A stretch of 64,000 nucleotides of DNA. Origin: CBDHFQ01 sp965262565 (lineage in GTDB: Bacteria; Bacteroidota; Bacteroidia; J057). Under the pieces are notes generated by a model. It ran no database searches and had not been told where the DNA came from. It saw only the letters and a list, made by a program, of their open reading frames with translations. The DNA is taken from positions 186,001-250,000 of the forward strand of contig CBDHFQ010000029.1 of the NCBI GenBank assembly GCA_965262565.1, read 5' to 3'. How positions within the stretch are numbered: the stretch's first letter is position 1; each line of letters starts with the position of its first letter. Shown piece after piece: positions 46,023 through 56,600 of the stretch. Made by a program: the position numbers and the translations under genes.

Positions 46023-47228
46023 ATGAAAGGAAAAAAGCTCGGCGTAGTTCAGCTGGGTATATCAGGTTTTCCCTATGGAAACCGTGCTGCTGTAAATAAA
46101 ATTCTTGCCATGTTTAAGGGGCTGCACGAATCAAATGTTAATGCAGTAGTAGTGAATAAAAAAGGCATCTATGAGAAGAATGGTCAGGCAACCTATGATT
46201 CTCAAGGGAATTACGAAGGGATAGACTTTTACACTGCAACCGGAAATGCGTACAGACCTTCAGGATTTATCGACAGAAATCTTCGAAAAATTTATGGACT
46301 GCTTAACGAAATTCGACTTCTTTTTAAATTAAAAAGAGAAAAAAAGTTAGATGCAGCCATTGTAGATACTATGTTTTTTAGCGACATTCTGTTGTATCGA
46401 CTGCTTTCTAAGGTCCTCAATTTCTCATTGATTTATCACTATGTGGAGATGCGGTCGCAAATCCATGATCCTAAGAAAACTACAAGAAGAAAAATTAGTA
46501 ATTATCTCACAGATAAATATGTGGCTAATCTATTTGACGGGATTCTTCCTATAAGTGATTTATTAGAGAATGCCGTAAAAGAGATTGCACCTCAAAAGCC
46601 AATGCATAAAGTACCCGTACTTTGTGATTATACTAAATTTCAAATTGCTAAATCCGAAAATAGAGATACCTACTTCTTATATTGTGGATCTGCTTCTTAT
46701 GCTGAGGTAATTTATTTTATTCTTGAAGCATTTGAAGGAATACCCAGTAAGGATGTATATCTGTATTTAATTATCAGTGGTAGCAAAGAGAAAAAGAAAG
46801 CAGTATATGATACCATTGATGCATCTCCCAAAAAACATCTCATAAAAACTTTTTCTAATATTCCTTATGAGGAATTGGTGGAAAAATATGTAAATGCTTT
46901 GGGCCTATTAATACCTCTCAGGCCGACTATCCAGGATGCTGCGCGCTTTCCGTTTAAGGTAAGTGAGTATCTGGCTACAGGAAATCCAGTCATAACTACT
47001 GCCTATGGGGAATTAAAGCATTATTTTAAAGATAAATATAATGGATTTGTAGCGGATGAGTTTGATGTGGCTCTTTATAGAGAAAAAATGTTATACGTAC
47101 TTGAGAATCCAGAAGAGTCGAAAAAGGTGGGAATGAAAGGACAGGAAATGGGATTTAAGAATTTCCATTACTCCCAACAAGGAGATAAGATTAAAGAATT
47201 TATTGAATCTATTCAAAATAACGCTTAG
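46023..47228 (+). CDS. GT4-like glycosyltransferase
   Basis: 401 residues, GT-B fold. It has an N-terminal VVQLGISGFPYGNRAAVNK domain, and a C-terminal domain with FLYCGSASYAEVIYF and FPFKVSEYLATGNPVITT, the nucleotide-sugar-binding E-x7-E-like part of family 4 glycosyltransferases. No membrane segment is present. It would add a sugar to the lipid-linked repeat at the cytoplasmic face; donor and acceptor are not predictable. It is the first of four GT-B genes that probably act in sequence. Its stop overlaps the region where the next gene starts. Confidence 0.8.
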   Translation: MKGKKLGVVQLGISGFPYGNRAAVNKILAMFKGLHESNVNAVVVNKKGIYEKNGQATYDSQGNYEGIDFYTATGNAYRPSGFIDRNLRKIYGLLNEIRLLFKLKREKKLDAAIVDTMFFSDILLYRLLSKVLNFSLIYHYVEMRSQIHDPKKTTRRKISNYLTDKYVANLFDGILPISDLLENAVKEIAPQKPMHKVPVLCDYTKFQIAKSENRDTYFLYCGSASYAEVIYFILEAFEGIPSKDVYLYLIISGSKEKKKAVYDTIDASPKKHLIKTFSNIPYEELVEKYVNALGLLIPLRPTIQDAARFPFKVSEYLATGNPVITTAYGELKHYFKDKYNGFVADEFDVALYREKMLYVLENPEESKKVGMKGQEMGFKNFHYSQQGDKIKEFIESIQNNA

Positions 47229-47230
47229 TG

Positions 47231-48358
47231 ATGAAAGTGTTGATGTTAATAGATGGTTTGGCGAAAGGTGGCAAAGAAAGAAGATTGCTCGAATTATTAA
47301 AGGGGTTGCATAATCAAAATGAGGTAGAGGCTGAATTAGTGCTGTTTTCCAAAAAGATAGACTACAAAGAGGTGTTCAATTTAGACGTCAAAATTCACTA
47401 TCTGGAAAGAAAGCCTAAGAAAGATCCTCGTATTTTTTACAGATTGTATCAATTGTGTAAAGAAATATCTCCTGATATTATTCACAGTTGGGGATCTATG
47501 CCTTCGGTCTATGCTACACCTGTGGCTAAAGTGCTAGGGATAAAGTTCATTAATGCGATGATTACAAATGCACCCGCACACATGAAGCCATTCGGAAAGA
47601 GAGCCATACGCTCAAAACTTACTTTCCCTTTCTCCGATGTTATTGTATCTAATTCTCTAGCTGGGTTGGATTCCTATCAGGTACCGACAATTAAGAGAAG
47701 ATGTTTGTACAATGGTTTTGATTTCAATAGGATTAATAACCTCATTGATCCGAAAGAAATAAGACAAAAATTCAATATTACCACCCCATATGTTGCGGGC
47801 ATGGTAGGTGCATTTGAGGATAGGAAGGATTACTTTACCTACATCTCCGGTGCCTTGAATTTACTGGAAAAACGAAAAGATATAACCTTTTTGGCTATAG
47901 GCGGAGGTAAAAACCTTGAGAAATGTAAGCAATTAGTTCCTTCCCAGTTCGCCCCAAATATTTTGTTTACAGGCATGCAGAATCATGTCGAGTCTATCAT
48001 TAACCTCTTTGATGTAGGAATCCTGATTACTAACCACGATGTTCATGGAGAGGGGATTTCAAATGCAATTATGGAGTACATGGCGTTAGGAAAGCCCGTT
48101 ATAGCATCCGACAGTGGAGGAACTAAAGAGATTGTGATAGATGGAGAAACTGGATGGTTAATTCCTCCCAAAGCTCCAGACATGTTAGCTGAAAAAATTC
48201 AATGGATATTGGATCATCAGGATCAGGCAATTAGAATGGGGCAATTAGGAAAACAAAAGGTCTGGGCAGATTTTAACCTTGAAAATATGGTGGATAAATA
48301 CTTGGAACTTTATTCTTCCGTACTTGATTTAGCCCCAGTCCAAAAGGCAAATTATTGA
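47231..48358 (+). CDS. GT4-family glycosyltransferase
   Basis: 375 residues, GT-B fold. It has MLIDGLAKGGKERRLLELLKG near the start and the family-4 donor-site motif EGISNAIMEYMALGKPVI. The ATG at 47231 is preferred over the overlapping GTG at 47228. It starts within 3 bases of the previous stop, showing tight operon packing. The sugar specificity is unknown. It is cytoplasmic and membrane-associated by family. Confidence 0.86.
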   Translation: MKVLMLIDGLAKGGKERRLLELLKGLHNQNEVEAELVLFSKKIDYKEVFNLDVKIHYLERKPKKDPRIFYRLYQLCKEISPDIIHSWGSMPSVYATPVAKVLGIKFINAMITNAPAHMKPFGKRAIRSKLTFPFSDVIVSNSLAGLDSYQVPTIKRRCLYNGFDFNRINNLIDPKEIRQKFNITTPYVAGMVGAFEDRKDYFTYISGALNLLEKRKDITFLAIGGGKNLEKCKQLVPSQFAPNILFTGMQNHVESIINLFDVGILITNHDVHGEGISNAIMEYMALGKPVIASDSGGTKEIVIDGETGWLIPPKAPDMLAEKIQWILDHQDQAIRMGQLGKQKVWADFNLENMVDKYLELYSSVLDLAPVQKANY

Positions 48359-48363
48359 CTATC

Positions 48364-49329
48364 ATGAAATTATCGATTTCAAGAGAACATCTAGCTCAGT
48401 ATACATATATTAAATCTGCCAATCGGCGCAAAAAAATATCCGGCCACTATCCTGACTTTTTGATTGTTGGGCCACAGAGAACCGGTACCACATGGTTAGT
48501 TGCCAATCTCAATCAACATCCCGAAATCTTTTTATCTTATCCTAAGGAGCTCTATTTTTTTAATAGACTCTTATTAGCTCAAAATAAATACTCCAGACAT
48601 TATTATGCATTTGATTGGGATCACCTCAAATCCAGACCTCAGAAATTGATTAGAGAAGTAGGTAAAATTTTGTATTTCGATTTTTACAAAACGGGTAGAT
48701 TCAATGCTAATGAACTCGAGTGGTACTTATCCTTTTTCTCTGATGATTTATTTTCTCGCCTTTATAAACATATGAAGATGTTGTCTTTATATGGACAAAC
48801 ATTCAGCCCAAAGGTAAGAGGAGAGGCTACTGCCTCTTATGCCATTCTGGAAGAAGACTTAATTCAAGAAATTATTTCTTTAAACCCTGATCTCAAGGCA
48901 ATACTCATGGTTAGGGATCCTGTGAAGCGTGCATGGTCCCATGCTAAAAAAGATTTGATCAGAAATGTAGACAGAACGTTCCAGAATACAGAAGACGAGG
49001 AATTTCAATCTTTCTTCTTGCAGGAGAATCAAATTAAAAACGGTAGCTACATAAAAAATATAAATAAATGGTCTTCTCTTCTGAAAGAAGATAATTTATT
49101 CGTAGGGTTTTATGAAGACATTAAGTCTAGACCTAAAGACTTTTTGATTGATCTCTTTGGCTTTTTAGGAGTGGATACCGATTCTAAATACGTGAGTGTA
49201 AAAGCTGAAAAAGTTATTAATAAAACGGGGAAAGAAAGAATGCCTGAGCAGTATCAGGAAATGCTGGAACAAATCTACTCAAAGGAAAAAGCCGAACTAT
49301 CAAGGACATTTAACAGGGCTCGCTTTTAG
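48364..49329 (+). CDS. sulfotransferase family protein
   Basis: About 321 residues from the ATG. The PAPS loop is FLIVGPQRTGTTWL near residues 33-46, and the 3'-phosphate site AILMVRDPVKRAWSHAKK is near 180, typical of heparan-sulfate-type sulfotransferases. A TTG at 48355 inside the previous gene's end could add three residues; the ATG at 48364 is preferred. It is the second sulfotransferase in the plus-strand cluster and the third in the window, so the surface glycan is probably sulfated at more than one site. Confidence 0.84.
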   Translation: MKLSISREHLAQYTYIKSANRRKKISGHYPDFLIVGPQRTGTTWLVANLNQHPEIFLSYPKELYFFNRLLLAQNKYSRHYYAFDWDHLKSRPQKLIREVGKILYFDFYKTGRFNANELEWYLSFFSDDLFSRLYKHMKMLSLYGQTFSPKVRGEATASYAILEEDLIQEIISLNPDLKAILMVRDPVKRAWSHAKKDLIRNVDRTFQNTEDEEFQSFFLQENQIKNGSYIKNINKWSSLLKEDNLFVGFYEDIKSRPKDFLIDLFGFLGVDTDSKYVSVKAEKVINKTGKERMPEQYQEMLEQIYSKEKAELSRTFNRARF

Positions 49330-49382
49330 TATTCGCTTATGACAATGGTTAATTATTTCAGAGCATCATTAATACAATTGCC

Positions 49383-50480
49383 TTGGAAAATATATGTGTA
49401 ATTATCAGATCTTTAGCTAATGGAGGGGCTGAAAAACAAAGTCTTCTTCTGGCAAAGGCTCTTCAAAAACACCACAATACCTTTATGGTAGCTGTGAGCG
49501 ATAATCCTGCACACAAAAAGCATCTGGATTTTATTGAAAGAGAGGGAATTAATTTTACGTTTTTAACAGGAAATGCAGTTGCTAAGGTTCTACAACTATC
49601 CTCTTTTCTTAAAAAAAATCACATTGACACCATCTTTTCCTATCTCCCCAGCGATACATTATTTGCAGCCATAGGAGGTAAAATGGCCGGTGTAAAGCAT
49701 TTATATGGTGGTGTGCGGAATGCAAAAATGCCAGGTAAAAAACTTCAGGTGCTTAAATTACTTCACAATCATGTCCTCGATTATTCTATAGCCAATTGTT
49801 ATTCAGGGAAAGATAATTTCGTTGAGAAAGGGTTTCGCCCTGATAATATGATCGTATTGCCTAATGCATTGGAACTAAATCAAGAGCTGATCTTAAGGGA
49901 AGAAAAGAAGGAATTAACCATCCTTTCTGTTGGGAGATTTGTTCCCCAGAAAGATTATCACACTGCGATTAAGGCTATAGCTGAGTTGAGCCATCAGTTG
50001 GATGGGAAGTATGCGCTAAAGTACCACATTGTGGGTTATGGAGAATTAGAGAATGAACTGAGACAATGGATCGCTGATTGTCAAATGGGGTCAAATGTAA
50101 AACTCATCATTAACCCCGCTAATATCTGGGATTATTATGAGTCTGCGGACATATACCTGTGTACGTCATTATTTGAAGGGCTCTCTAATGCGATTATGGA
50201 AGCAATGAGCTATTCTCTACCTATCATCGCAACCCGTGCAGGAGATAATGATCGACTGGTCAGACCTAATGAAAACGGCTATCTGGTGAACACAGAAGAT
50301 GTAGCAACCATCATTAGCTATTTGAAAGAGTTAATAGCTTCCCATGAATTAAGACTGCAGTACGGTAAAAAAAGCTACGACATTATTAAAGACGAATATA
50401 CCTTTCAAGCATTTCAACAAAATTATTTAAACCTAATTAATACTCATAAGGGTAATAATCTAGTAGGTGTTGCTAATTAA
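49383..50480 (+). CDS. GT4-family glycosyltransferase
   Basis: 365 residues, GT-B fold with CVIIRSLANGGAEKQSLLLA at the N-terminus, TILSVGRFVPQKDYHTAI in the C-terminal domain and the E-x7-E donor motif EGLSNAIMEAMSYSLPII. It starts with TTG at 49383; no ATG lies between it and the GGAEKQ motif. It probably extends the repeat unit. Only 4 bases separate its stop from the next gene's ATG. Confidence 0.86.
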   Translation: MENICVIIRSLANGGAEKQSLLLAKALQKHHNTFMVAVSDNPAHKKHLDFIEREGINFTFLTGNAVAKVLQLSSFLKKNHIDTIFSYLPSDTLFAAIGGKMAGVKHLYGGVRNAKMPGKKLQVLKLLHNHVLDYSIANCYSGKDNFVEKGFRPDNMIVLPNALELNQELILREEKKELTILSVGRFVPQKDYHTAIKAIAELSHQLDGKYALKYHIVGYGELENELRQWIADCQMGSNVKLIINPANIWDYYESADIYLCTSLFEGLSNAIMEAMSYSLPIIATRAGDNDRLVRPNENGYLVNTEDVATIISYLKELIASHELRLQYGKKSYDIIKDEYTFQAFQQNYLNLINTHKGNNLVGVAN

Positions 50481-50484
50481 AACC

Positions 50485-51615
50485 ATGAACAAGAGGAAAA
50501 TAGCCATATTTGGGTTAAAGTTTTGGCCTTCTCAAGGTGGAACCAGCAGAGTAGTTGAAGACATTATTCTCCAACTAAAAGACGAGTTTGAGTTTACAGT
50601 TTACTGTTACGAACATCCTGATGCAGCTTCAAATATTCCCGGAGTAAAAACGATCCAATTTCCTAAACCTCCTATGGGTGGGGCAGGCGTTTTTTACTTT
50701 TTTTATAAATGTTGTTTGCACATTATGCAACACGGGAAGTATGACTTTGTGCATGTTCATAAAACTGATGCATCTTTTTTTCTTCCCTATCTTACCAGAA
50801 AGTATACGTGTATAGCTACCTCACATGAAGCACCTTACAGAAGGGATAAATGGACGATCATTGGAAGAACCTACTTTCAAATAGCTGAAAGAATCTTTAT
50901 GAACTCTCAGGCTACCCTCACTTCAATCTCCAAACCATTGAGTGTTTATTATGAAGATAAATATAATAAACCGGTCATTTTTATCCCTAATGGAGTGGAC
51001 ACTAATGTAGAACCGGATTTTGATGCAGCACAATCTATTTTAGATCAGCATAATGTACCTGATACCTTTATTCTGTTCGCCGCCAGAAGAATCATGTCAA
51101 CGAAAGGGTGTCATACGGTGCTTAAGGCAATGAAAAAAATAAATTATACTATTCCCATAGTTATTGCCGGAGATACCACTCAATTGCCTAATTATACGAA
51201 GCAGCTTGAACAGTTATCCGAAGGTATTTCTACCCATTTTGTTGGTTATGTCAATTCTAAAGAAAAGCTGTTGGCGCTGGTTAAAAAGGCCAAACTATTT
51301 ATGTTTCCTTCAGAGGCAGAAGGGATGTCCATCATGTTACTAGAAGTGGCTAGTATGGGAACCCCTATTATTTGTTCGGATATCCCTGAAAATACAAATG
51401 TATTTGAGGAAGAGGAGGTATTGTTTTTTGAAAATAAAAACGTAGATGATTTGGCACATAAGTTGTCCTATGCTGAAGGGGATATGGAAGATATGTACCA
51501 ACGAGCAGAAAAAGCAAAGAGGAAGGTCTTGCATGAATATTCCCGGGAAAAAGTGGCACAGAAGTATGCAGCCTTATATAAGGAGGTTATACATAACCAA
51601 CTAAAAGTAGTTTGA
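50485..51615 (+). CDS. GT4-family glycosyltransferase
   Basis: 376 residues from the ATG at 50485 (an in-frame GTG at 50467 lies in the previous gene's end). GT-B fold: IFGLKFWPSQGGTSRVVEDI, then ILFAARRIMSTKGCHTVL and the donor motif EGMSIMLLEVASMGTPII. It is the last glycosyltransferase of the cluster. Its stop overlaps the start of the lyase gene (TTGA), so the lyase is translated together with the synthesis genes. Confidence 0.86.
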   Translation: MNKRKIAIFGLKFWPSQGGTSRVVEDIILQLKDEFEFTVYCYEHPDAASNIPGVKTIQFPKPPMGGAGVFYFFYKCCLHIMQHGKYDFVHVHKTDASFFLPYLTRKYTCIATSHEAPYRRDKWTIIGRTYFQIAERIFMNSQATLTSISKPLSVYYEDKYNKPVIFIPNGVDTNVEPDFDAAQSILDQHNVPDTFILFAARRIMSTKGCHTVLKAMKKINYTIPIVIAGDTTQLPNYTKQLEQLSEGISTHFVGYVNSKEKLLALVKKAKLFMFPSEAEGMSIMLLEVASMGTPIICSDIPENTNVFEEEEVLFFENKNVDDLAHKLSYAEGDMEDMYQRAEKAKRKVLHEYSREKVAQKYAALYKEVIHNQLKVV

Positions 51616-52982
51616 ACATAAGAATTGTACATATTCTATTCTCTGGCGTATTTACCTTTATACTAGGTATATGTACTTATTTTTATTCTGGTCAACCTAA
51701 CCAAGTTTCTCCTCGGGACGGAATTTTTTTTTACGACAGTTTTGAAGATGGTACATTATCTTCATGGGCCACAAGGCATTTTTGTTGTGATTATTCCGTA
51801 CAGATCACAGATAAAGTAGCGAGAAAAGGAAATAAATCCGTACAATTCTATTTGAAAAATGATGATCCTGTGGTAGCTACCGGGAAAAGAGCTGAGTTAT
51901 ACAGGCCCGGTGGTATCAATCAAAAAATAGGAAAAGAATATTGGTACGCCTTGAGTATTTATGTTGATCCTGAGTTTAAAGTGGATTCTAATGGGTACTC
52001 TATTCTCGCCCAATGGTATTCAAGACCTCAAAGAGATGAAGGTGAAGTTTCCAGACCACCTCCGCTTTCGCTACTTATTAGAGGTGACAGATGGACCATG
52101 GATCTACGTGCAGATACTACCAGAATTCAGAAAACAAATAGACCTTCCTACAGACAACAAATTTGGTGGGAGAGGGTCGTTCCTGGAACATGGTCAGATT
52201 TTGTAGTTCATGTAAAATGGTCTTATAAAAATGATGGGTTCCTTAAAGTTTGGAAAAATGATACTCAGATAGTGGATCACCAGGGCATGAACGTTTATAA
52301 TGATGATGAAATAATGCTAAAAATGGGGATTTATAAGTCTATGTGGAATAAATCTCCAAACAGGTCTATAGTGGATAGCAGAGTGTTTTATCACGACGAG
52401 ATAAAAATTGCAGATGGATCGGCTACTTATCGAGATATGTCCATTTCCCGAAGTCCATGGAAGAAAAAAACAAGTATCATTTACCCTATTGAAGATGCAG
52501 AAGTTAGAAGTCTGGAGCCTCATAATAACTTTGGGAATGAAACTGTAGCTCATATTAGTTCTATTGCCAGAGATCAGAGAGAAGTCTTTTTAAAATTCGA
52601 TTTATCATCTGTCGAGGGAGAAATAGATAGTGTCTTCTTTTATGCCAGGCCTATTGAAAAGAAAAAAACGGTTTCTTTATATGAGTTAAACTTTGTTCAA
52701 GACGATTCCTGGAGAGAAGATTCTATCACTTGGAGTACTCAACCTCAAGCAGGAAGAAGTCTCGGACAAGTACCGATTACCACGAATTATTGTTACCATA
52801 CCTTAAATATTAGTCAATTGGCTAAATTTGAACACAAAAATGATCAATTACTTTCGCTTAAATTATCAGATGTATTTGAGCCTGAAATTGGTAGAAAGGA
52901 CTTTCGATCTATGCACCATACCAGGGAAAAAGATATTTTTAGATATAACTTTGGCCTAAAAGTTTATTCTTCTCCATATTAA
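51612..52982 (+). CDS. heparin-lyase-like polysaccharide lyase with C-terminal DNRLRE/CBM96-like module
   Basis: 456 residues. An N-terminal hydrophobic segment (about 5-25) is a signal anchor or signal peptide. Residues about 35-275 match the heparin-lyase-type (Polysacc_lyase) beta-jelly-roll: FYDSFEDGTL, GKRAELYRPGG, YWYALSIYVDPEF, ILAQWYSRP. Residues about 285-455 (IYPIEDAEVRS, NNFGNETVAHI, VFLKFDLSS, DDSWREDSITW) look like the DNRLRE/CBM96-type module also present in the giant protein at 27671. It starts with TTG at 51612 overlapping the previous stop. It probably trims or releases the locus's own polymer in the periplasm. There is no T9SS sorting domain. Confidence 0.7.
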   Translation: MNIRIVHILFSGVFTFILGICTYFYSGQPNQVSPRDGIFFYDSFEDGTLSSWATRHFCCDYSVQITDKVARKGNKSVQFYLKNDDPVVATGKRAELYRPGGINQKIGKEYWYALSIYVDPEFKVDSNGYSILAQWYSRPQRDEGEVSRPPPLSLLIRGDRWTMDLRADTTRIQKTNRPSYRQQIWWERVVPGTWSDFVVHVKWSYKNDGFLKVWKNDTQIVDHQGMNVYNDDEIMLKMGIYKSMWNKSPNRSIVDSRVFYHDEIKIADGSATYRDMSISRSPWKKKTSIIYPIEDAEVRSLEPHNNFGNETVAHISSIARDQREVFLKFDLSSVEGEIDSVFFYARPIEKKKTVSLYELNFVQDDSWREDSITWSTQPQAGRSLGQVPITTNYCYHTLNISQLAKFEHKNDQLLSLKLSDVFEPEIGRKDFRSMHHTREKDIFRYNFGLKVYSSPY

Positions 52983-53626
52983 TTACAGGATAAAATCTCC
53001 CCAAAATCAACTGATATTCAGAATAAGGTATTCAGGATTAATGTGAAGTAATGATACTCAATGTGTTTTCTGAAGATATCTTTTTTAATGGTTACTTCCC
53101 GATTTGCCAAAAATATTCCTTTAGATATAGGCTATTGACATATGATACCATACCCTTTTTGATAGGGGAAATCATAAATAGTTGATATGGAAATTTTTAC
53201 TTGAAAAATATAGCCCCTCCTTCCTTATTACATAATTTCTTAACTCTTTTTTCAAATTTTATAATTATGTACTAGAATAAAAGAATAATAAAAATTTATC
53301 GTTATAGATATAAATAATATTGGAACATTATTCAGGATTAAAACATCGTGATTTATTAATCTTTCTTAGGAAAAATTAGACATAAGCTTTTTCTCTAAAT
53401 TCATAAAATTTTACCACTTAAGCACGTTTTTTGCTAGTTCTGGCATATGTTGAAACCTTTAAAAGAGATTTAGTTTCGTTTTTTCATTTCATATTACATC
53501 CTGCCAGATAGGAACAAGATTTGATGAGTTTAGAAAGTCTTAGAATAATACAAAATAAAGCGTAAGTTCGTGGAAGATTTTATTTTCGAATTTATTTTGT
53601 ATTAAATAGTTCAAAATAATTACTAT
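52983..53626. other. 644-base intergenic region before the PL1 giant gene
   Basis: No gene is supported. The 13-bp sequence TATTCAGGATTAA occurs twice, at 53029-53041 and 53329-53341, exactly 300 bases apart. The sequence is AT-rich throughout. A promoter for the giant gene is expected here but no good match was found. Confidence 0.4.
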
Positions 53627-56600
53627 ATGTCTTTTTTTTCCTTGCTCATTCCTTTTACAATAAAAATTTTCCCTAGATCTGTGATGAAGTTTACCTTTTA
53701 CGTTGCTGTATTTCTTGCTCTTTTACAAGTCCCACTAGGGAGCTATGGCCAGGATATTTGGCTAGAGGCAGAATGTGGAGAACAGGGTGCTAACTGGATT
53801 GAATTAAATGATAACTCTGCTTCAGATGGAAAGGCCTTAACGTCAAATACTGCTTCCATCGATGCTCCTCCATCTTCAGATGCGGGAGTTATGTCTATGT
53901 ATTTTAATGTAGACGAACCGGGAGACTATACCGGCTTTGGTCGAACTATCTCGCCTAATGGCTCTAGTAACTCATTTTGGGTGAGTGTTAATGGTGGATC
54001 ATGGATTAACTGGAACGACATCCCCTCTGCTGTAGATGCAGGTAAAGATGCAAATGGGAATTTACCAGTTATTCCTGGAGCTGTAGGGTATGGAATCACT
54101 ACAAAAGCTGGTAGAGGCGGAAAAGTATACAGAGTGACTAATTTAAATGACAAAGGAGCTGGTTCTTTACGCGCATGTATCGATGCGGAAGGAAGCAGGG
54201 TTTGTGTATTTGAAGTAGGTGGGTTCATTGATTTGGCAACTCCACTTAAAATCAAAAATCCCAATATTACTATAGCAGGGCAAACTGCCCCTTCACCAGG
54301 AATTGTGGTAGGGGGAGGTGCTGGTTTAATGATACAAACACAGAATGTGCTTGTTCAGCATATAGGAGTTAGACCTGGAGATGAAAGGGGATACAGATAT
54401 GAAAACAGAGATGCCCTTCAAATTATAGGGATAGAGGCATCCAATCCCGCTACGAATATTGTACTGGATCATTGTACATTTGCATGGGGGATTGATGGTA
54501 CTATGGATATAGCCAGATATGTGGGTAATGTTACTGTTAGAAATTGTATCATTGCTGAAACATTAAACGATTCTAAGCACCCTAAAGGAGAACATTCTTT
54601 TGCCTCTGCCCTGTATGACTGGTCAGGAAAGGCAAAAGTAGCTATAATAGGTTCTTATTATGCACATAATTATAGTCGTCAAGCATTGACCAGGGTAAAG
54701 AACCTATTCTATGCTAATAATCTTCACTATGACAGAGAGCACAGATTTACTAATATCAGTAATCGAGAAGAAGAAGATAAAGGAGGTTATGCGACATACA
54801 ATACCTTGATAGGTAATGTTTATATTGAAGGACCTTCATTGCGTTCTGATATTAAGCCTGTTCATATTGATACTAAAGAATTGAAAAATGGTACTCGTAT
54901 CTTTTTGAGAGATAATTATTGGTCAAAAAGAGAAATAAATAATCATAAAGATCTCATAGAGAATTACAAATCTTCTTTAATTCAAAATAATCCAACAAGT
55001 TGGGTTGAGGGCGATTGGAAAACAGACAGGCAGGAAATTATAGACTATGTAATTAATAATGTAGGTCCAAGACCTGCAAGTCGGAACGAAGCTGATCTCA
55101 GGCTAATTAATAATTTTAACAATCGTCAGGGTAAATTAGTCGATTGTATTAGTGGATGTACGAGATCTGCAGGAGGATGGCCCAATCTGCCTTCAAAAAA
55201 CAGAAAGTTATCCATTCCTTCTAACCCTAATGGAGACAACGACGGAGATGGGTATACTAATCTAGAGGAGTGGTTGCACGGTTTCTCAGGTGATGTTGAA
55301 AGAGAGCCTCTGCCTTCCGGTTACGGCTGGTCGGTTATAAGAGATTCAGATGCGAAGAAGGACGCGGTCTTTAATTTAAAAAGTGGATTAAACGAGCTTA
55401 AATTTGCCGTTCGTGAGAAAGGGGTAACTTTAGATAAAATCTATCTAACTAAGACAACTAATACACCTTCAGGCTTTGGTCAAAAAGGAGATAATTGCTT
55501 TCAAGATGTTGTCAATACTCCTCCAACGTTTAAGCTTTCTTCCTCTTCTATTACGCTTCCTGGAAATTTTGAGGGTACACGTGCCGTTCAATCTATTCCC
55601 GATGCTGTACCTGCCCAGGAAAGTGTTCAGAAACCTACATATTCAATTAGTCCTGACCCTAAGTCAGTGTCTTTTGTGAGTATTTCTATTGATAAAAATT
55701 CAGGTGAAGTTAAGTTAGTATCTAAACCAGGTGAGTACGGTAATGGAACTTTTACCGTTACAGCTAACGATAAACAGAACGCTAATAATATTGCGACGAA
55801 AAAACTGGAGGTAATAGTTTCTAAGCCAAAAGCACCTTCATTAAATTCTGCTTCAGCTTTTCCTCTGAGAATTAACTCAGGAGGATTAGAGTATAGCACT
55901 AAAAATTCTGAGATATATCTGGCAGATATTTTTAGTACTGGTACCACGAGTCCTGCTTCAACTTCTGGCGATATTAGCGGAACATCAGACGATCTTTTAT
56001 ATCAGAACTTCAGGAAAGGGGATGATTTTAGCTATGTAATTCCTCTGGAAAATGGGACATATAAGGTAGTATTAACCTTTGCAGAACCTCAGTTTAATTC
56101 TGAAGGAAGTAGAATATTTGATATTTCTCTCGAAGGGAAAAAGAGAATTGATAATCTGGATATTTATAAAGCGGTAGGTTTTCGAAATATTCTAAGACGT
56201 ACTTTCAGAAATATTGAGGTAAATGATGGAAAACTAAATATAGACTTCCTGGCGAATAAGGATAAAGCTATTGTAAATGCGATTGAAGTAAGTCTGGAAA
56301 ATACTCCTCCTGTTTTTAACATTGATCAAAAGTCGATCAGCGTAGAACAAAATTTTGCCAGGACAGAAAATGTAGTTGTTACTCCTGTTGCTCCTCCTTC
56401 ACTAGAAGAGAATCAAAAGGTTACGTACACTATTAGTCCTACTTCCAACGCGATAGCAAATGCCACGATTGACGCTGAAACTGGCTTTGTAACTATCACT
56501 TCTATTGAAGGGAAGTCTGGAAAGCAAACATTTACAATTACCGCGGATGATGGTCAAAGTGAGAATAATACATATAAGCAGACTTTTTCTCTAGACATAT

